NCBI GenBank assembly: GCA_030035585.1
Contig: CM057462.1
Location: forward strand, 145,168,734 to 145,232,733
Origin: Dugong dugon
Lineage: Eukaryota > Chordata > Mammalia > Sirenia > Dugongidae
Reading direction: 5' to 3'
DNA: 64,000 bases
Positions within the stretch are counted from its first letter, which is position 1. Each line of letters opens with the position of its first letter. The notes beneath the pieces are model-generated. The model made no database searches, was not told the origin of the DNA, and worked only from the letters and a program-made list of their open reading frames with translations. The translations under genes were made by a program, and so were the position numbers. Below are positions 36,001-46,705 of the stretch, piece by piece.

Positions 36001-36848
36001 ATGTGTTTTCATTCTCATTCGATTCTAGGAATTTTTTTTATTCCATCTCTGATTTCTTCTACTACCCACTGATGTGTAAGCAGGGTATTATTCAGTTTCC
36101 ATGTAGCTGATTTTTTTTCCTTGCTCTTTCTATTGTTAATTTCTACCTGGATGGCATTGTGGTCAGAGAAGATACTTTGAATTACCTCAATGTTTTGGAT
36201 CTTTTTGAGGGTTGCTCTGTGGCCTAAGATGTGGTCTATTCTGGAGAACGTTCCATGTGCATTTGAAAAGAATGCGTACTTTGTAGCAGTTGGGTGGAGT
36301 ATTCTATATATGTCTATGAGGTCAGGTTGGCTGACTGTGCCCTTTAGGTCTTCTGTATCTTTGCTGAGTTCCTTCTTAGTTGTTCTGTCCTTTACTGAGA
36401 GTGGTGTGTTGAAGTCTCCTACTATTATTGTTGAACTGTCAATTTCTCTTTTCAGTGTTGTTAGAGTTTTTTTTATGTATTTGGGAGCCCTGTCACTGGG
36501 TGCATAGATGTTTATTATGGTTTTGTCTTCATGATGGATCATCCCCTTAATCATTATATAGTGTCCTTGATTGTCTTTTATGGTAGATTTCGTTTTAAAA
36601 TCTATTTTATCTGAGATTAGAATTGCCACTCCTGCTCTTTTTTGGTAGTTGTTAGCTTAATATATTTTTTTCCAACCTTTGACTTTTAGTAAGTTCACAT
36701 CTTTGTTTCTAAGGTGTGTCTCCTGTAGACAGCATATTGATGGATCCTGTTTTCTTATCCATTCTGTCACTCTCCTTCTCTTTATGGGTGCATTGAGTCC
36801 ATTTACATTCAGTGTAATTATTGATAGATGTGAGTTTGTTGCTGTCAT
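33052..36848 (-). pseudogene. L1 ORF2 remnant (endonuclease and reverse transcriptase)
   Basis: About 1265 codons from MTATNSHLSIITLNVNG at the start to SEVSQSQKDKY at the end, near the usual L1 ORF2 length (1275 in human). The endonuclease part shows IVGDFNTPLSV and SDHNAI (36015-36629). The palm region at 34481-35095 keeps IDAEKAFDK and the FADD box, so catalytic aspartates are present. The C-terminal part (33052-33453) includes FMAALFTTAKRWKQP. Stops and frame changes at about 36655, 36000, 35700, 34460 and elsewhere break the frame into pieces of at most 204 codons. Confidence 0.9.
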
Positions 36849-37307
36849 TTTGTAATGCTTTTTTTTGTGGTGCTGACGTTTTCTTTGCTCTTCTTACTCT
36901 TTTGTGCTGAGTTACTTTTGTTTGTGGATTTTTTTTTTCATTTCTTTTGTTTTTGTAGGTTTTGTTTTTGCTGAGACTTTATGTTTTTCCTCCTTTTTTT
37001 ATGAGTATGTTTGTTAACTTTGTTTGTGGTTACCATAAATTTTACCCTTATCTTTCGAAGTTTCAAGCAGTCTACCATTACTTGGTATTGCCTTGCCTTC
37101 CTCTCCATTAGATGTTTCCATACCTATGCCGTTTATTCCCTCTTTCATTGTTTTGATGTTGTTATTTACTGATTAACTGCTCTGATTCCCTGTTGTATTT
37201 CTTTTGGTTTTGGATAGTCCTGAGAGTTCATTTCCTAGATTGGTGTCTGGCTCGTACGATCCTGCGTCCTAGGTTCTGCCTGTGAGCTGAAGCTGTTTGT
37301 CCTCAGA
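36849..37307 (-). other. L1 inter-ORF spacer with small decayed frame
   Basis: 459 bp between the ORF1 stop (37308-37310) and the ORF2 start (36846-36848). A frame starting at 37108 reads MERKARQYQV then RKIRVKFMVTT before a stop in an A-run, and aligns with the open 94-codon frame in the neighbouring L1 at 40059-40343. Confidence 0.5.
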
Positions 37308-38263
37308 TCAAAGAACTCCCTTTAATAATTCTTGTAAGTTTGGTTTGACTTTTACATATTCCCTTAATTTCTGTTTATCTGGAAATGACCTAATTTCACC
37401 ATCATATTTGAATGAGAGTTTGCAGGACATACCATTCTTGGCTGACAATTTTTTCTTTCAAGATTTTATATATGTCATCTCACTGCCTTCTTGCCTGCAT
37501 GGTTTCTGCAGAATAATCTGAGCTTAGTCTTATTGTTTCTCCTCTGTATGTGACTTCTTGTTTTTCACAAGCTTCTCTCAGGATTCTTTGTTTGTCTTTG
37601 GTTTTGGTGAGTTGAATATGATATGCCTTGGTGATTTTCTTTTGGGGTCTCTTCTAGATGGGGTTCGTTGAGCTTCTTGGATGGCCAGCTTTTCATCTTT
37701 TATGATATTGGGGAAGTTTTCTGTCAGCAGTTCCTCAATGATACTCTCTGTGTTTTCTGTTTTCTCTCCCTGTTCTGGAATTCCAATCACTCGAAAATTT
37801 TTGCTTTTGATTGTGTTCCACATAACTCTCAGGGTCTCTTCATTTTTCTTTGTTCTTTTTTATGAGTTTTCCTTAAATAGAGTTGTTTTCAAGTGTTTGT
37901 CTTCAATTCCACTGATCCTGTCTTCCACCGTTTCAAATCTGCTTCTCAGCCCTTGTATGACATCGTCCATTTCTGAAATCTTTTGTTTATCTTTTGGATT
38001 TCTAATTGTTGTTTTTGTATAATTTCTAGTTGTGAATTTATTTTGGCATTTTGTTCCTGCATTTTTTTCCTGAATTATTCCAATTTTTTGTCCATATTTT
38101 CCATGAATTTGTCTATTTTTTCCTCCTGTTTGTCAGCTTTTTGCCTCAGTTCTTGGAGAATTCTGAGTATTAGATATTTGAATTCCCTATCAGGTAGTTC
38201 TAGTGCATTTTCTTCCAGAGGAGATTCATCTTGTGATTTATTTTGGACACCTACTGGAACCAT
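37308..38263 (-). pseudogene. L1 ORF1 remnant (RNA-binding protein)
   Basis: N-terminal region with charged coiled-coil character (LRQKADKQEEKIDKFMENM, 38075-38263). Then an RRM-type block (NFRVIGIPE, IQEAQRTPSR, SPRHIIFN) and a C-terminal block ending LQELLKGVL before TGA. The span of 956 bp is not a multiple of three, so frameshifts exist. L1 ORF1 proteins form trimers and coat L1 RNA. Confidence 0.85.
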
Positions 38264-39693
38264 CCTGTCCTGTTTTTGTAAATGTTTTGTTATTGTCTGC
38301 TGTCTTCAGGGCATTCAGTAGTTATTTTTCTCATTTATTGACTGTAGATTTGTTTGTTTCATCCCTTTGAATTAAAAAAAAAATTTGACTATGTCTGAGC
38401 AGACAGACTGTGTTCTTTGTTGTTTGCTCATCTGTGGGCACAATACTTTTTGCCTCCTTCTTCAACTGGCAGTGTCAGTCACCCAGATATGGTTCAGCAG
38501 GGGAGGTCTAGCTGAATAGGAGTTACTGCGCAGTCTTTTCAGTAGGGAATTAGTGTAAGCTACCTTTTTGATACCGTTTCTCCCAGCCAGGCTCTCTGTG
38601 TTGACAGGCTGGAGGACCTTTTTTTTGTTGTGAAAATATACATAGCCAAAGTGGCACCATTTCAAAAGTTTCTACATGTACAATTCAGTGACAATGATTA
38701 CATTCTTCCAATTGTGCTATTGTTCTCACTATCCTTTTCCAAATTATTCCATCACCATTATCTTCAACTCACTGCTGCCTAGGCTTCCCATCAAACCATT
38801 TGAGTTGCTGTTGTCCATTTGATCTCACATAGATAATTCTTTTTTTGTGTATGTGCCTTAGATGAAGGTTTTCAGAATAGTTTCTTATTAAACAGTTGGT
38901 ACACATATTGCCCTATGACAATGGTTAACAACCCCATGACATGTCAACTCTGTCCCTTCTCAACCTTAGGTGCCCTGTCACCAGGTTTAGTGTCCCCTCT
39001 TGCCTTCTAGTCCTTGTCTCTGTACTGCTGTGCCTCATTAGTTCCGTTTTGTTTTATGAGGCTGTCCAGCCTCTGGCTGAATGGTGAACTTCGGGATTGG
39101 CTTCACCACTGAGCTAAAGGGGTATCCGGGGGCCATACACTCTGGGTTTCTCCAGTCTGTCAGGCCAGTATATCTGGTGTGTTTTTTTTTTTGTGTGTGT
39201 GTGTGAGTTAGAATTTTGTTCTAGATCATTTTCCAGCTCTGTCCAGGACCCTTGATTGTGATCCTGGTCAGAGTAGTCAGTGGTGGTAGCTGGGCACCAT
39301 CTAGCTGTACTGGACTCAGTCTGGTGGAGGCCTTGGTAGCTGTGGTCCATTAGTCCTTTGGACTAATGTTTTCCTTATATCTTGTTCTCTTCATTTTCCC
39401 TTGCTCCCAAAGGGTTGAGTCTAGTGGAGTATCTTAGATGGCTGCTCACAGGCTTTTAAGACCCCAGATGCTACTCACCAAGGTAAAATGTAGAACATTG
39501 TCTTTATAAACTGTGCTATGTCAATTGAGCTAGATGTTCCCTGAGACCATGGTCCCCACAACCTTCTGCCCAGCAATCCATTCCCTCATGGAGCTTCCAT
39601 GACCTTCCCTTGTACAAGCTGTGCTGGCTTCTGCAGTTTTGTGTACTGTCTAACCCTTCACCAAAGTTGCCACTTATCTATTGTCTAGTTAGT

Positions 39694-39717
39694 CCCCCAC
39701 CCCACCCCTCCCATCCC
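39694..39717 (-). other. G-quadruplex-type tract in L1 3' UTR
   Basis: The plus strand shows five C-runs (C5-A-C4-A-C4-T-CCC-AT-CCC), giving a strong G-run array on the L1 sense strand. Confidence 0.65.
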
Positions 39718-40058
39718 TCGTAACCAACAAAGATTGTTTCTTTCATGTGTAAACTTTTACATGAGTTTTTACAGTAGAGGTCTCATACAATATTTGTCCT
39801 TTTGTGATTGACTTATTTCACTCAGCATAATGTCCTCCAGTTTCATCCATGTTATGAGATGCTTCACAGATTCATCATTGTTCTTTATCTTTGCATAGTA
39901 CTCCATTGTGTGTATGTACCATAGTTTGTTTATCCATTCATCTATTGATGGGCATCTAGGTTGTTTCCATCTTTTTGCTATTGTGAACAGTGCTGCAGTG
40001 AATATGGGTGTGCATATGTCTATTCGTGTGATGGCTCTTATTTCTTTACGATATATTC

Positions 40059-40343
40059 CTAGGAGTGGGATTGCATTTTGTAGTGCTTTTTTTTTTGTGG
40101 TGCTGACATTTTCTTTGTTCCTCTCACTCTCCTGTGCTGAGTTCCTTTTGTTTGTGGATTTTTTTTCATTTCTTTTGTTTTTGTAGGTTTTGCTTTTACT
40201 TTATGTTCTACTTTATATTTTTCTTCTTTATTTTGATGAGTAGTTTTGTTAACTTTCTTTGTGGTTACCTTGAAATTTACCCTTATCTTCCTAGATTTGA
40301 ACCAGTCTGTTATTACTTGGTATCGCCTTGCTTTCCTCTCCAT
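40059..40343 (-). other. open 94-codon frame in the L1 inter-ORF spacer
   Basis: Starts MERKARRYQVITDWF, continues KSRKIRVNFKVTT, then becomes Lys-rich, with no stop until it crosses the ORF2 deletion junction. The L1 at 31879 has the same start codon and frame. The L1 at 47631 has the same frame (DWYKLRKIGVNFKVTT) without the ATG. It may be a small accessory frame, an ORF1 extension, or an A-rich spacer that is open by chance. Confidence 0.35.
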
Positions 40344-40462
40344 TAGAAGGTTCTATACCTACCCCGTTTATTCCCTTTTTTATTGTTCTGATGCTGTTGT
40401 CATTTAGAGATTAACCTCTCTGGTTTGCTGTTGTAATTCTTTTGGTTTTGGGTAGTCCTTAA

Positions 40463-40904
40463 TGAAATGTTCTTTTTGACAATGAATGTGACACTGTTTG
40501 TCTTCAATTGGTCATTCCTGGCATGGTAGACCATATGATTGTCTGATTCAAAGTGGCCAGTACCAGACCATTTCAGCTTATGAATGCCTTGGAAATCAGT
40601 CTTCAAGTGTTCCATTTCATTTTTGACAACTTCCAATTTTCCTAGATTTATACTTCGTACATCCCAATTTCCAATTACTAACTAACGGACGTTTGTAGCT
40701 GTTTCTTCTCATTTTCAGTCGTGCTACATCAGCAAATGGAGATCCTTTAAGCTTTACTCCATCCACATCATTACGTTCAGCTCTACTTTGAGGAGGCAGC
40801 TCTTCCCTTGTCGTACTTTGAGTGCCTACTAACCTGAGAGGCTCATCTTCCAGCAGTATATCCAACAGTGTTCCTCTGCTATTTATAAGATTTTCACTGG
40901 CCAT
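40463..40904 (-). pseudogene. RTE ORF N-terminal remnant (endonuclease start)
   Basis: Two overlapping minus-strand pieces. The first (40617-40904) reads RAERNDVDGVKLKG, DVARLKMRRNS and ends near KSRKIGSCQK. The second (40463-40636) reads MEVVKNEMEHL, LKWSGTGHF, VTFIVKKNIS, as at the start of RTE apurinic-type endonucleases. A frameshift lies near 40620-40640. Confidence 0.75.
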
Positions 40905-41075
40905 TTTTCTTTATAAGTAGATCACCAGGTCTGTCTTCTTAGTCTGTTTTGTCTGGAATCTCCTCTGAAACCTGTCCACTATGGGTGATCCTATTGGCAT
41001 TTTTAATGCTGGTGGCATAGCTTCTAACTTCACAGCAACACACAAGCCATCACATTACTACAAACTGAGTGGTGG
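40463..41075 (-). mobile_element. RTE LINE 5' region, antisense, lacking its 3' part
   Basis: Covers the RTE 5' end (reversed: CACAAGCCATCACATTAC, CTATGGGTGATCC) and the start of the endonuclease frame. The 3' portion is absent, the opposite of normal 5' truncation. The left side abuts the L1 at 38618. Confidence 0.7.
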
Positions 41076-41136
41076 AAGATTTACACTATGTCTCTTAAAC
41101 TATTATTTTTGGAGATTAAAGGGTTCTATTTATGTG

Positions 41137-41283
41137 AATAAGAGACAGGCTGCTAACCAAAATGTCAGCAGTTCGAATCCACCAGCTGCTCCTTGGAAAC
41201 CCTATAAGGTAGTTCTGCTCTGTCCTATAGGGTCTCTATGAGTCAGAATCAACTCAACCACAATGGGTTTCTTGTCTTTTTTT
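41137..41283 (+). mobile_element. AfroSINE, sense, first head segment missing
   Basis: GCTGCTAACCAAAATGTCAG, perfect B-box-like GTTCGAATCC at 41171-41180, full body, tail, and T-rich end. Confidence 0.8.
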
Positions 41284-41300
41284 AATTTACGTGAAAGGTG

Positions 41301-41472
41301 GCCTTGTAGTACAGTGGTTAAGTGCTCAGCTACTAACTGAAAGGTTGGTGTTCGAACCCACTAGCCACTCTGTGGAAGAAAGAGATGGAACTCTGATTTC
41401 ATAAAGATTTACTCCTTGGAAACCCTATAAGGTAGTTTTATTCTGTCCTGTAGGGTCACTAGGAGTTGGAAG
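41301..41472 (+). mobile_element. AfroSINE, long variant, sense
   Basis: Head AGTACAGTGGTTAAGTGC, B-box region GTTCGAACCC, the extra GAAAGAGATGG...AAAGATTTAC block, then the body and a truncated tail. Confidence 0.8.
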
Positions 41473-44269
41473 AAGAAAATTCATGTGAGACTTGGGACAG
41501 TAGTTACAACATAATGGTGAATTTTATTTTTTCTCAATGAAATCAACCTGGAGTGGCCATCTTAACTTTTCTCTAAACATCTTCAAGGCAGAAGTGAGAA
41601 AGAATTTTTTTTTCATGAGCCATATGCTATATAAGGTATGCTTACATAATAAATATTTAAGAATAAATATAAAGTTATTGCTCTAGACATATCAGCAATA
41701 TTATTTTAGGAAAAACTGAATGAGAGCTCCTTAAGGATTGGGTTTATCTTTTATTGAGCATAAAACTTCCATGACCAATACAAGCACATAATATTACTCA
41801 AACTCACTATACACTGAAAAAGAGGACTCACCACAGGTATGGCTAAACCACATGGGAACAGTTGAACAACATCATTTATTAAGCATAATAATTAAAAGAG
41901 TGCGGGAAGCTCCACTGGGCCATGGGGAATTTTTAACTTTGCTGAGTGGGGCAAGGGTGGGAATGGAGTGGAAATGTGGGAAGGAAAACATTCATGTCTA
42001 GTGTCATAATCTCTTGGTAGTGATCATCCACCTTTATTCCAGAAATCTGGTAGCGGGTCAAACTACCATACTGTGGCTGACACAACAAGACTAATCAGCT
42101 GATTGGGTTTGTATAGACTAATGTGCACAGAAGAGCCTCAAAATTCTATTTGAGAAAAAGCAGGGAGGATAGTGCTGAATAGGACCTAAACATACTAAAA
42201 ACAGAGAAATGTGTGTGTGTATGTGTATGTATATGTGTATCTATATATATACATATAGAGTATGTGAATGGTGTATATAGATGAGGAGGCTTTAAATATC
42301 AATGTTTTCCTCTTCCTCCATAAGTAACATTTGACTTAAGCCAGAGCTAATATTGTCAAATGAGCAAACATTCATAGATAAATGCCTCACATCTGGCAAA
42401 GTGAAGTTAGCTGACATTTACTTGGTACAAAGGAGCAGGGATTAAATCAGACAGAATCTCACAGGATCTGATATTGGTATCTTTTCTCTTTTAGTTGTTT
42501 TTGAAGAAAAGCAGGGAAATTCATTATCTACTAGGAGATGAAAAAGGTAAATCACATATCATTTATCTTTTTAACTTATTTTTATAACAAGTTAATAGAA
42601 ACACTGTAGGAACAAAGGAAAAGCATAGACATCAGTTGTAAATAATTCTGAAAATGCAGGAATGTGTAGACAAGAAAGAAAAAATTGTTCATAAGTCATT
42701 AATTAAGGAAGAGCGCTCTTAAATTTCTTTTCTCTTTAGTCTCCGATGTGTGGGTAGATGATAGACATGTAGAAAGAAAAATTGATATTGATTGATAGAA
42801 TTATGTGTATGCATGTATGTCATTTTCTACAAAACTTAAATCAAATTATATAAACAATTTTTAACGTGTACTTTAATTGCAAATATATGATGAGCATTTT
42901 CTAATGTCACTTCATAGTTTTATAAAACATTTTTTAATTATTGCATAGTATTCCATCATAATTGTTTATCCTAGAACAATAAGGAACTATTGTAGGATGC
43001 AACCAAAGATTTACAAGTGCATTTTAAAAAGGTCACTTTGATTACACCTTAGGGAACGGAATGTTCCTTTAAGGGTGCGTTTTGTAGCTTTAGAAATTAG
43101 AGAAATTGTGCCAGTAATCCAGACAGGGGATGTTGGTGGTCGAAACCAGTGTTATAGATTAAAGATGGGAAAATAGGAAGATCAAGGGAAAGAAAGAATC
43201 ACATAGGCAACTGGATAGATGGATGGTGGTGTTTCATTGTGTTTGGGTAGATAAGAAGAGGAGCTATAATGGTATTTTTTGAGAGGAAGTCAACATAGGA
43301 ATGACCACTTTAATTGGCACAGAAGAATATTAGTGAGAAAATAGACAATATTAGTAAGAATGTAATTGGAATTTAAGGAGGATATAATATACTGGATAAA
43401 GGAGGAATTTAAGACTGAAGGATACTAAATGAAGAGAGAATAAAAGGCCTGGGAAATGATGATATATATGATGAAATGAACAGATATCATGAGGATAAGT
43501 AAAAAATAAATCTAGGAATGATAAGAAGTTATAAACAAGTGATTTTTGAAACGTAAAATTATATACGTAGTATACATTGGAATTACAAAGCATAATGATA
43601 TAATGAACACCAACGATCTCAGAAATCCAAGAGCACAGTTAGAACATCACCAGAACCATTGAATAAACCCATGCCTTCCGCTTCAGAACTCAAATACTAT
43701 CTACTATATAGCATTTCTGTTTTGCATCCTCATATTCCCGCAAGATAAATATGGAAGTTTGAATTTACTATTTTCTTGCTTATTAAAAATGTTTATATTC
43801 TTACCACATTCTAATCTCCACTGTATAACTTCATACTTTTGGCTAACATAAGGTAATATCTATCACAAATGAAGGCACTCTCTTTCTGACCAGAAAAAGG
43901 GTAAACACAAAGCCCCTACATGGTCCTTGTGATAATCTAAATTCCAGGAATTCCAAACAGCATGTAGCTTTCCCTATTAGTTATAAATGTGGCTTCTAGT
44001 GATCTTCTGATTATCTAGGATAGTAAAGATAAGCATCACCAAAAGTCCTCATTACAAACGGGAAGTGGAGAGTAAAATATTAATACACGCATACATATAT
44101 GCATACATGCATGCATACACATACATTCATAAGTATTTAGTTGATATGTAGATAAGAGAAATATGCAGTGGTACTATACTCCATATATTTTAGTTGTTCC
44201 GTAACCATAGTGGATATTTATTACATCCTTTCTCTTCCAGCTAAAGGATTTACCTTCATAGTCATTTCA
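41473..44269. other. intergenic with two microsatellites
   Basis: TG/TA repeat at about 42205-42265 and an ATGCATAC-type repeat at 44085-44135. About 43015-43450 has the texture of an old mammalian repeat that I cannot name. No gene can be supported. Confidence 0.4.
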
Positions 44270-44988
44270 GCTGGTTAGGATTTTTTGCTTGACAGGGTGA
44301 TTCAAATCATTTTTGAACTGTCTGTGTCTTTACTGACCCTGGATTTATTGGATGGCTGTATTTTTTCATTGACGTTTACTGTTTGTCATGAAGTACCAAG
44401 AAGTGCCCAGTAAAGCAGTTAGATTCCATTCATGGTTTTCTCTGCCCCCATTCAGTATCAGCAATCTTTTTTCCTCTTAGTATTTGGAATAAATCACCCT
44501 CTTCTCTCTATTGGTTCAACGGCATGAAAAACTTTTTGGTAGTCCCAAATTAAAACAGGAAGACCAATATTGTATCCTCTTTTGAAAGCCTTTTCCTACT
44601 GAGAACTAAACAAAAAGATTCCAAATTATGGGAAGAGAAAGCAAAAATTCTGTGCACTGGTAGTTAAGTCGTATAGTAAGAGAGACTGATTATATTTTCA
44701 GTCCTTAGTTCTCAAACCTGTGCATTCTGACTACAGAAGTAAAAACATCATACTGCCATTGTTTCAATGAATATATTGCATTATAGAACAGCACCCCAAC
44801 TTCAATGGCTTTTTTTTTCCTAGAATCTTCAATAAGTCATTCCACCATTCTATCAGATTAGTTGGTTCTACATAATGGTGAAATTGATAAGATCAAGTCA
44901 ATAAGCCTGAGTTCATTGTTGCTCTTTTTTTAATTTATTGTGAAATGTATTCCTTGGTTAGAGAAGTTTGTGATACCAAGATTGTGGG

Positions 44989-45510
44989 TGTCATGGATTG
45001 AATTGTGTCCCCCCAAAATATGTGTCAACTTGGCTAGGCCATGATTCCCAGTATTGTGTGGTTGTCTACCATTTTATCATCTGATGTGATTTTCCTATGT
45101 ATTGTAAATCCTACCTCTATGATATTAATGAGGCAGGATTAGAGACAGTTATGTTAATGAGGCAGGACTCAATCTGTAAGATTAGGTTGTGTTTTAGGTC
45201 AATTTCTTTTGAGATATAAAAGAGAGAAGTGAGCAGAGAGACAGAGGGACCTCATACCACCAAGAAACAAGATGCAGGAGAATAGTGTGTCCTTTGGATC
45301 TGGGGTACCTGCACTGAGAAGCTCCTTTAAGGGGGAAGACTGATGACAAAGACCTTCCCCAAGAGCTGACAGAGAGAGAAAGCCTTACCCTGGAACTGGA
45401 ATCCTGAATTCAGACTTCTAACCTCCTAGACTGTGAAAGAATAAAATTCTCTTTGTTAAAGCCATCCATTTGTTGTATTTCTGTTATAGTAGCACTGGAT
45501 AACTAAAACA
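44989..45510 (+). mobile_element. MaLR solo LTR, complete, with 5-bp target duplication
   Basis: 522 bp, starting TGTCATGGATTGAATTGTG and ending AACTAAAACA, with an AATAAA-type signal in the last 70 bp. GTGGG occurs directly on both sides (44984-44988 and 45511-45515), the 5-bp duplication expected of ERV3/MaLR integration. It interrupts the ERVL-like region. Confidence 0.9.
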
Positions 45511-45912
45511 GTGGGTGACTTCCTACAGCTGTGAATGGTAGTACTGGCAAAAGCACTGCAGGAAAGGAAAGTAAATCCATATCCTTATTATGTGTCAATT
45601 CCAGTGAGGAAAAAAAATACTGTCCCTCCTAATCCGCCACCAAGAGCCTAACTTATCTTCCCATGGAATAGTGCCATATCAGGGGCTCAGAACTAGTGTA
45701 GTTAGTTATGAATAGTCAAACATCTTCAGGGACGGGAAATCCCTGTTGTTGAAGCAGTGCATAGCCTGCATTCTTATACCACAACCAAGTTGTAGATGGA
45801 TAAATAAAGAGTGCTACTGACATCCAAAATATGTGTTGTTCTGTCTACCTGACTATTGAGAGGCTCATTTGCAGTAGATCCCTTTGGTGATTATTAACTG
45901 GGGAAATGAATA

Positions 45913-46705
45913 CAGTCATGCGTCGCTTAATGTCCACGATAAGTTCTGTGAAATAGGATCTTATCAGATTTGGACTTTGTGTGAACACTGTATTTTATAT
46001 AGGTAGTGCCCATACAATCCATATTTACCAACCAAGCCCATAAAGCTTATTATATTAAAACCTTATGGGAGCCCACCAGGCAAGCCTGAGAGCTAGCTTA
46101 TCCACTAGATACTGGAGGCCGGCCTTGCTGGGTGTGTGGCTGCAGGCCAGGCGTGGGCTGTGCCCTCCCCGAAGGGAACTTTGTGCACATCCAGGTATAG
46201 GGCAGGGAACGCACAGGGGTGAGGAGAGGTGGCTGCAGGGGAGCTGGCGGGAAGTAGGTGTGCAGATGCTGGGAGCGGGGCTGGTAGTGGCCGCCCTGGC
46301 TGCTGTGGCCTTGTTGGTGCAGCAGCCACAGCCACTGCCTGGAGCAGGGAGGTCACGAGTGACCCAGGCCTAGCCAGTGTCCTCTCCAGTGCCCAAGGCA
46401 GCAGAGGAGCCTCGGCAGGAGCTACTCTGCTCCAGGAGTGAGTGGCTGCACTTGTGTGGAGCCGGTGAATTAAGCCAGGAAGAGAGGAGAGAGGAGGAGG
46501 AGGCAGAGGAGGAGGTGCAGCAGGGATTGGGATATGCCCTGGAGTCATCTGGCTGGTTCACTCTGGGGTCTGAGGTCTTTAAAACCATCAGGGGGAAATA
46601 AAAGGAGAGCTGCTTTCCTTTTAAAAAAAAAAAAAAAAACCTTACGGGACCACAGACAAATGAGGTGGGATTTTGCTTGAATGGATGTTATGTGGCACAT
46701 AACTG
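45913..46705. mobile_element. Tigger-type MITE carrying a retrocopy
   Basis: Left end CAGTCATGCGTCGCTTAA; right end, reversed, CAGTTATGTGCCACATAAC. TA dinucleotides stand on both sides (45911-45912, 46706-46707). Without the insert at 46071-46635 (plus one duplicated copy of the target) it would be some 215 bp. The terminal sequence matches a mammal-wide TcMar-Tigger-type family whose exact name I cannot give. Confidence 0.75.
46071..46635 (+). pseudogene. GC-rich processed retrocopy of an unidentified transcript
   Basis: A GC-rich island in AT-rich surroundings, with AATAAA at 46597-46602, a poly-A from 46623, and a target duplication AAAACCTTATGGGA (46057-46070) against AAAACCTTACGGGA (46636-46649). 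These are hallmarks of L1-driven retrotransposition of a mature mRNA. One plus frame contains MLGAGLVVAALAAVALLV, a hydrophobic run like a signal peptide, followed by a stop about 17 residues later. I do not recognise the parent gene. The insert may be mostly 3' UTR. No intron is evident. Confidence 0.8.

Larger units (their letters stand above)
31879..38617 (-). mobile_element. near full-length L1, antisense
   Basis: From the left: T-rich end, 3' UTR with the same duplicated unit as the copy at 28304 (31905-32018, T-run, inner unit from 32028), ORF2 remnant, a spacer of about 459 bp, ORF1 remnant and some 350 bp of 5' UTR-like sequence. It ends at the poly-T of the next L1 at 38618 without a YY1-type 5' terminus, so the extreme 5' end is missing. 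Both frames carry stops and frameshifts. Confidence 0.9.
38618..40462 (-). mobile_element. second L1, antisense, ORF2 almost wholly deleted
   Basis: T-run, then L1 3' UTR with TGAAAATATACATAGCC as its outermost unit (no outer duplicated unit), up to the ORF2 C-terminal end. At about 40074-40077 the sequence jumps from AGGAGTGGGATTG to the inter-ORF spacer (CATTTTGTAGTGC). Compared with the L1 at 31879 this removes about 3.5 kb. It stops at about 40462 against an RTE. Confidence 0.85.

Noticed and set aside
35703-36110. 135-codon plus-strand frame rich in Phe/Leu/Ser
   Set aside because: Reverse of the A-rich L1 ORF2 coding strand; the membrane-like look is produced by T-rich antisense.
31860-41110. 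Possible target duplication (TTAAACGATAATTT and TTAAACTATTATTT) around the L1-L1-RTE block
   Set aside because: 12 of 14 match, but AT-rich, and the block contains three different elements that cannot have inserted together.
46105-46548. 147-codon minus-strand frame, Pro/Ser/Ala-rich
   Set aside because: Antisense shadow of the GC-rich retrocopy; high GC lowers stop frequency, and poly-A and AATAAA fix the transcript on the plus strand.
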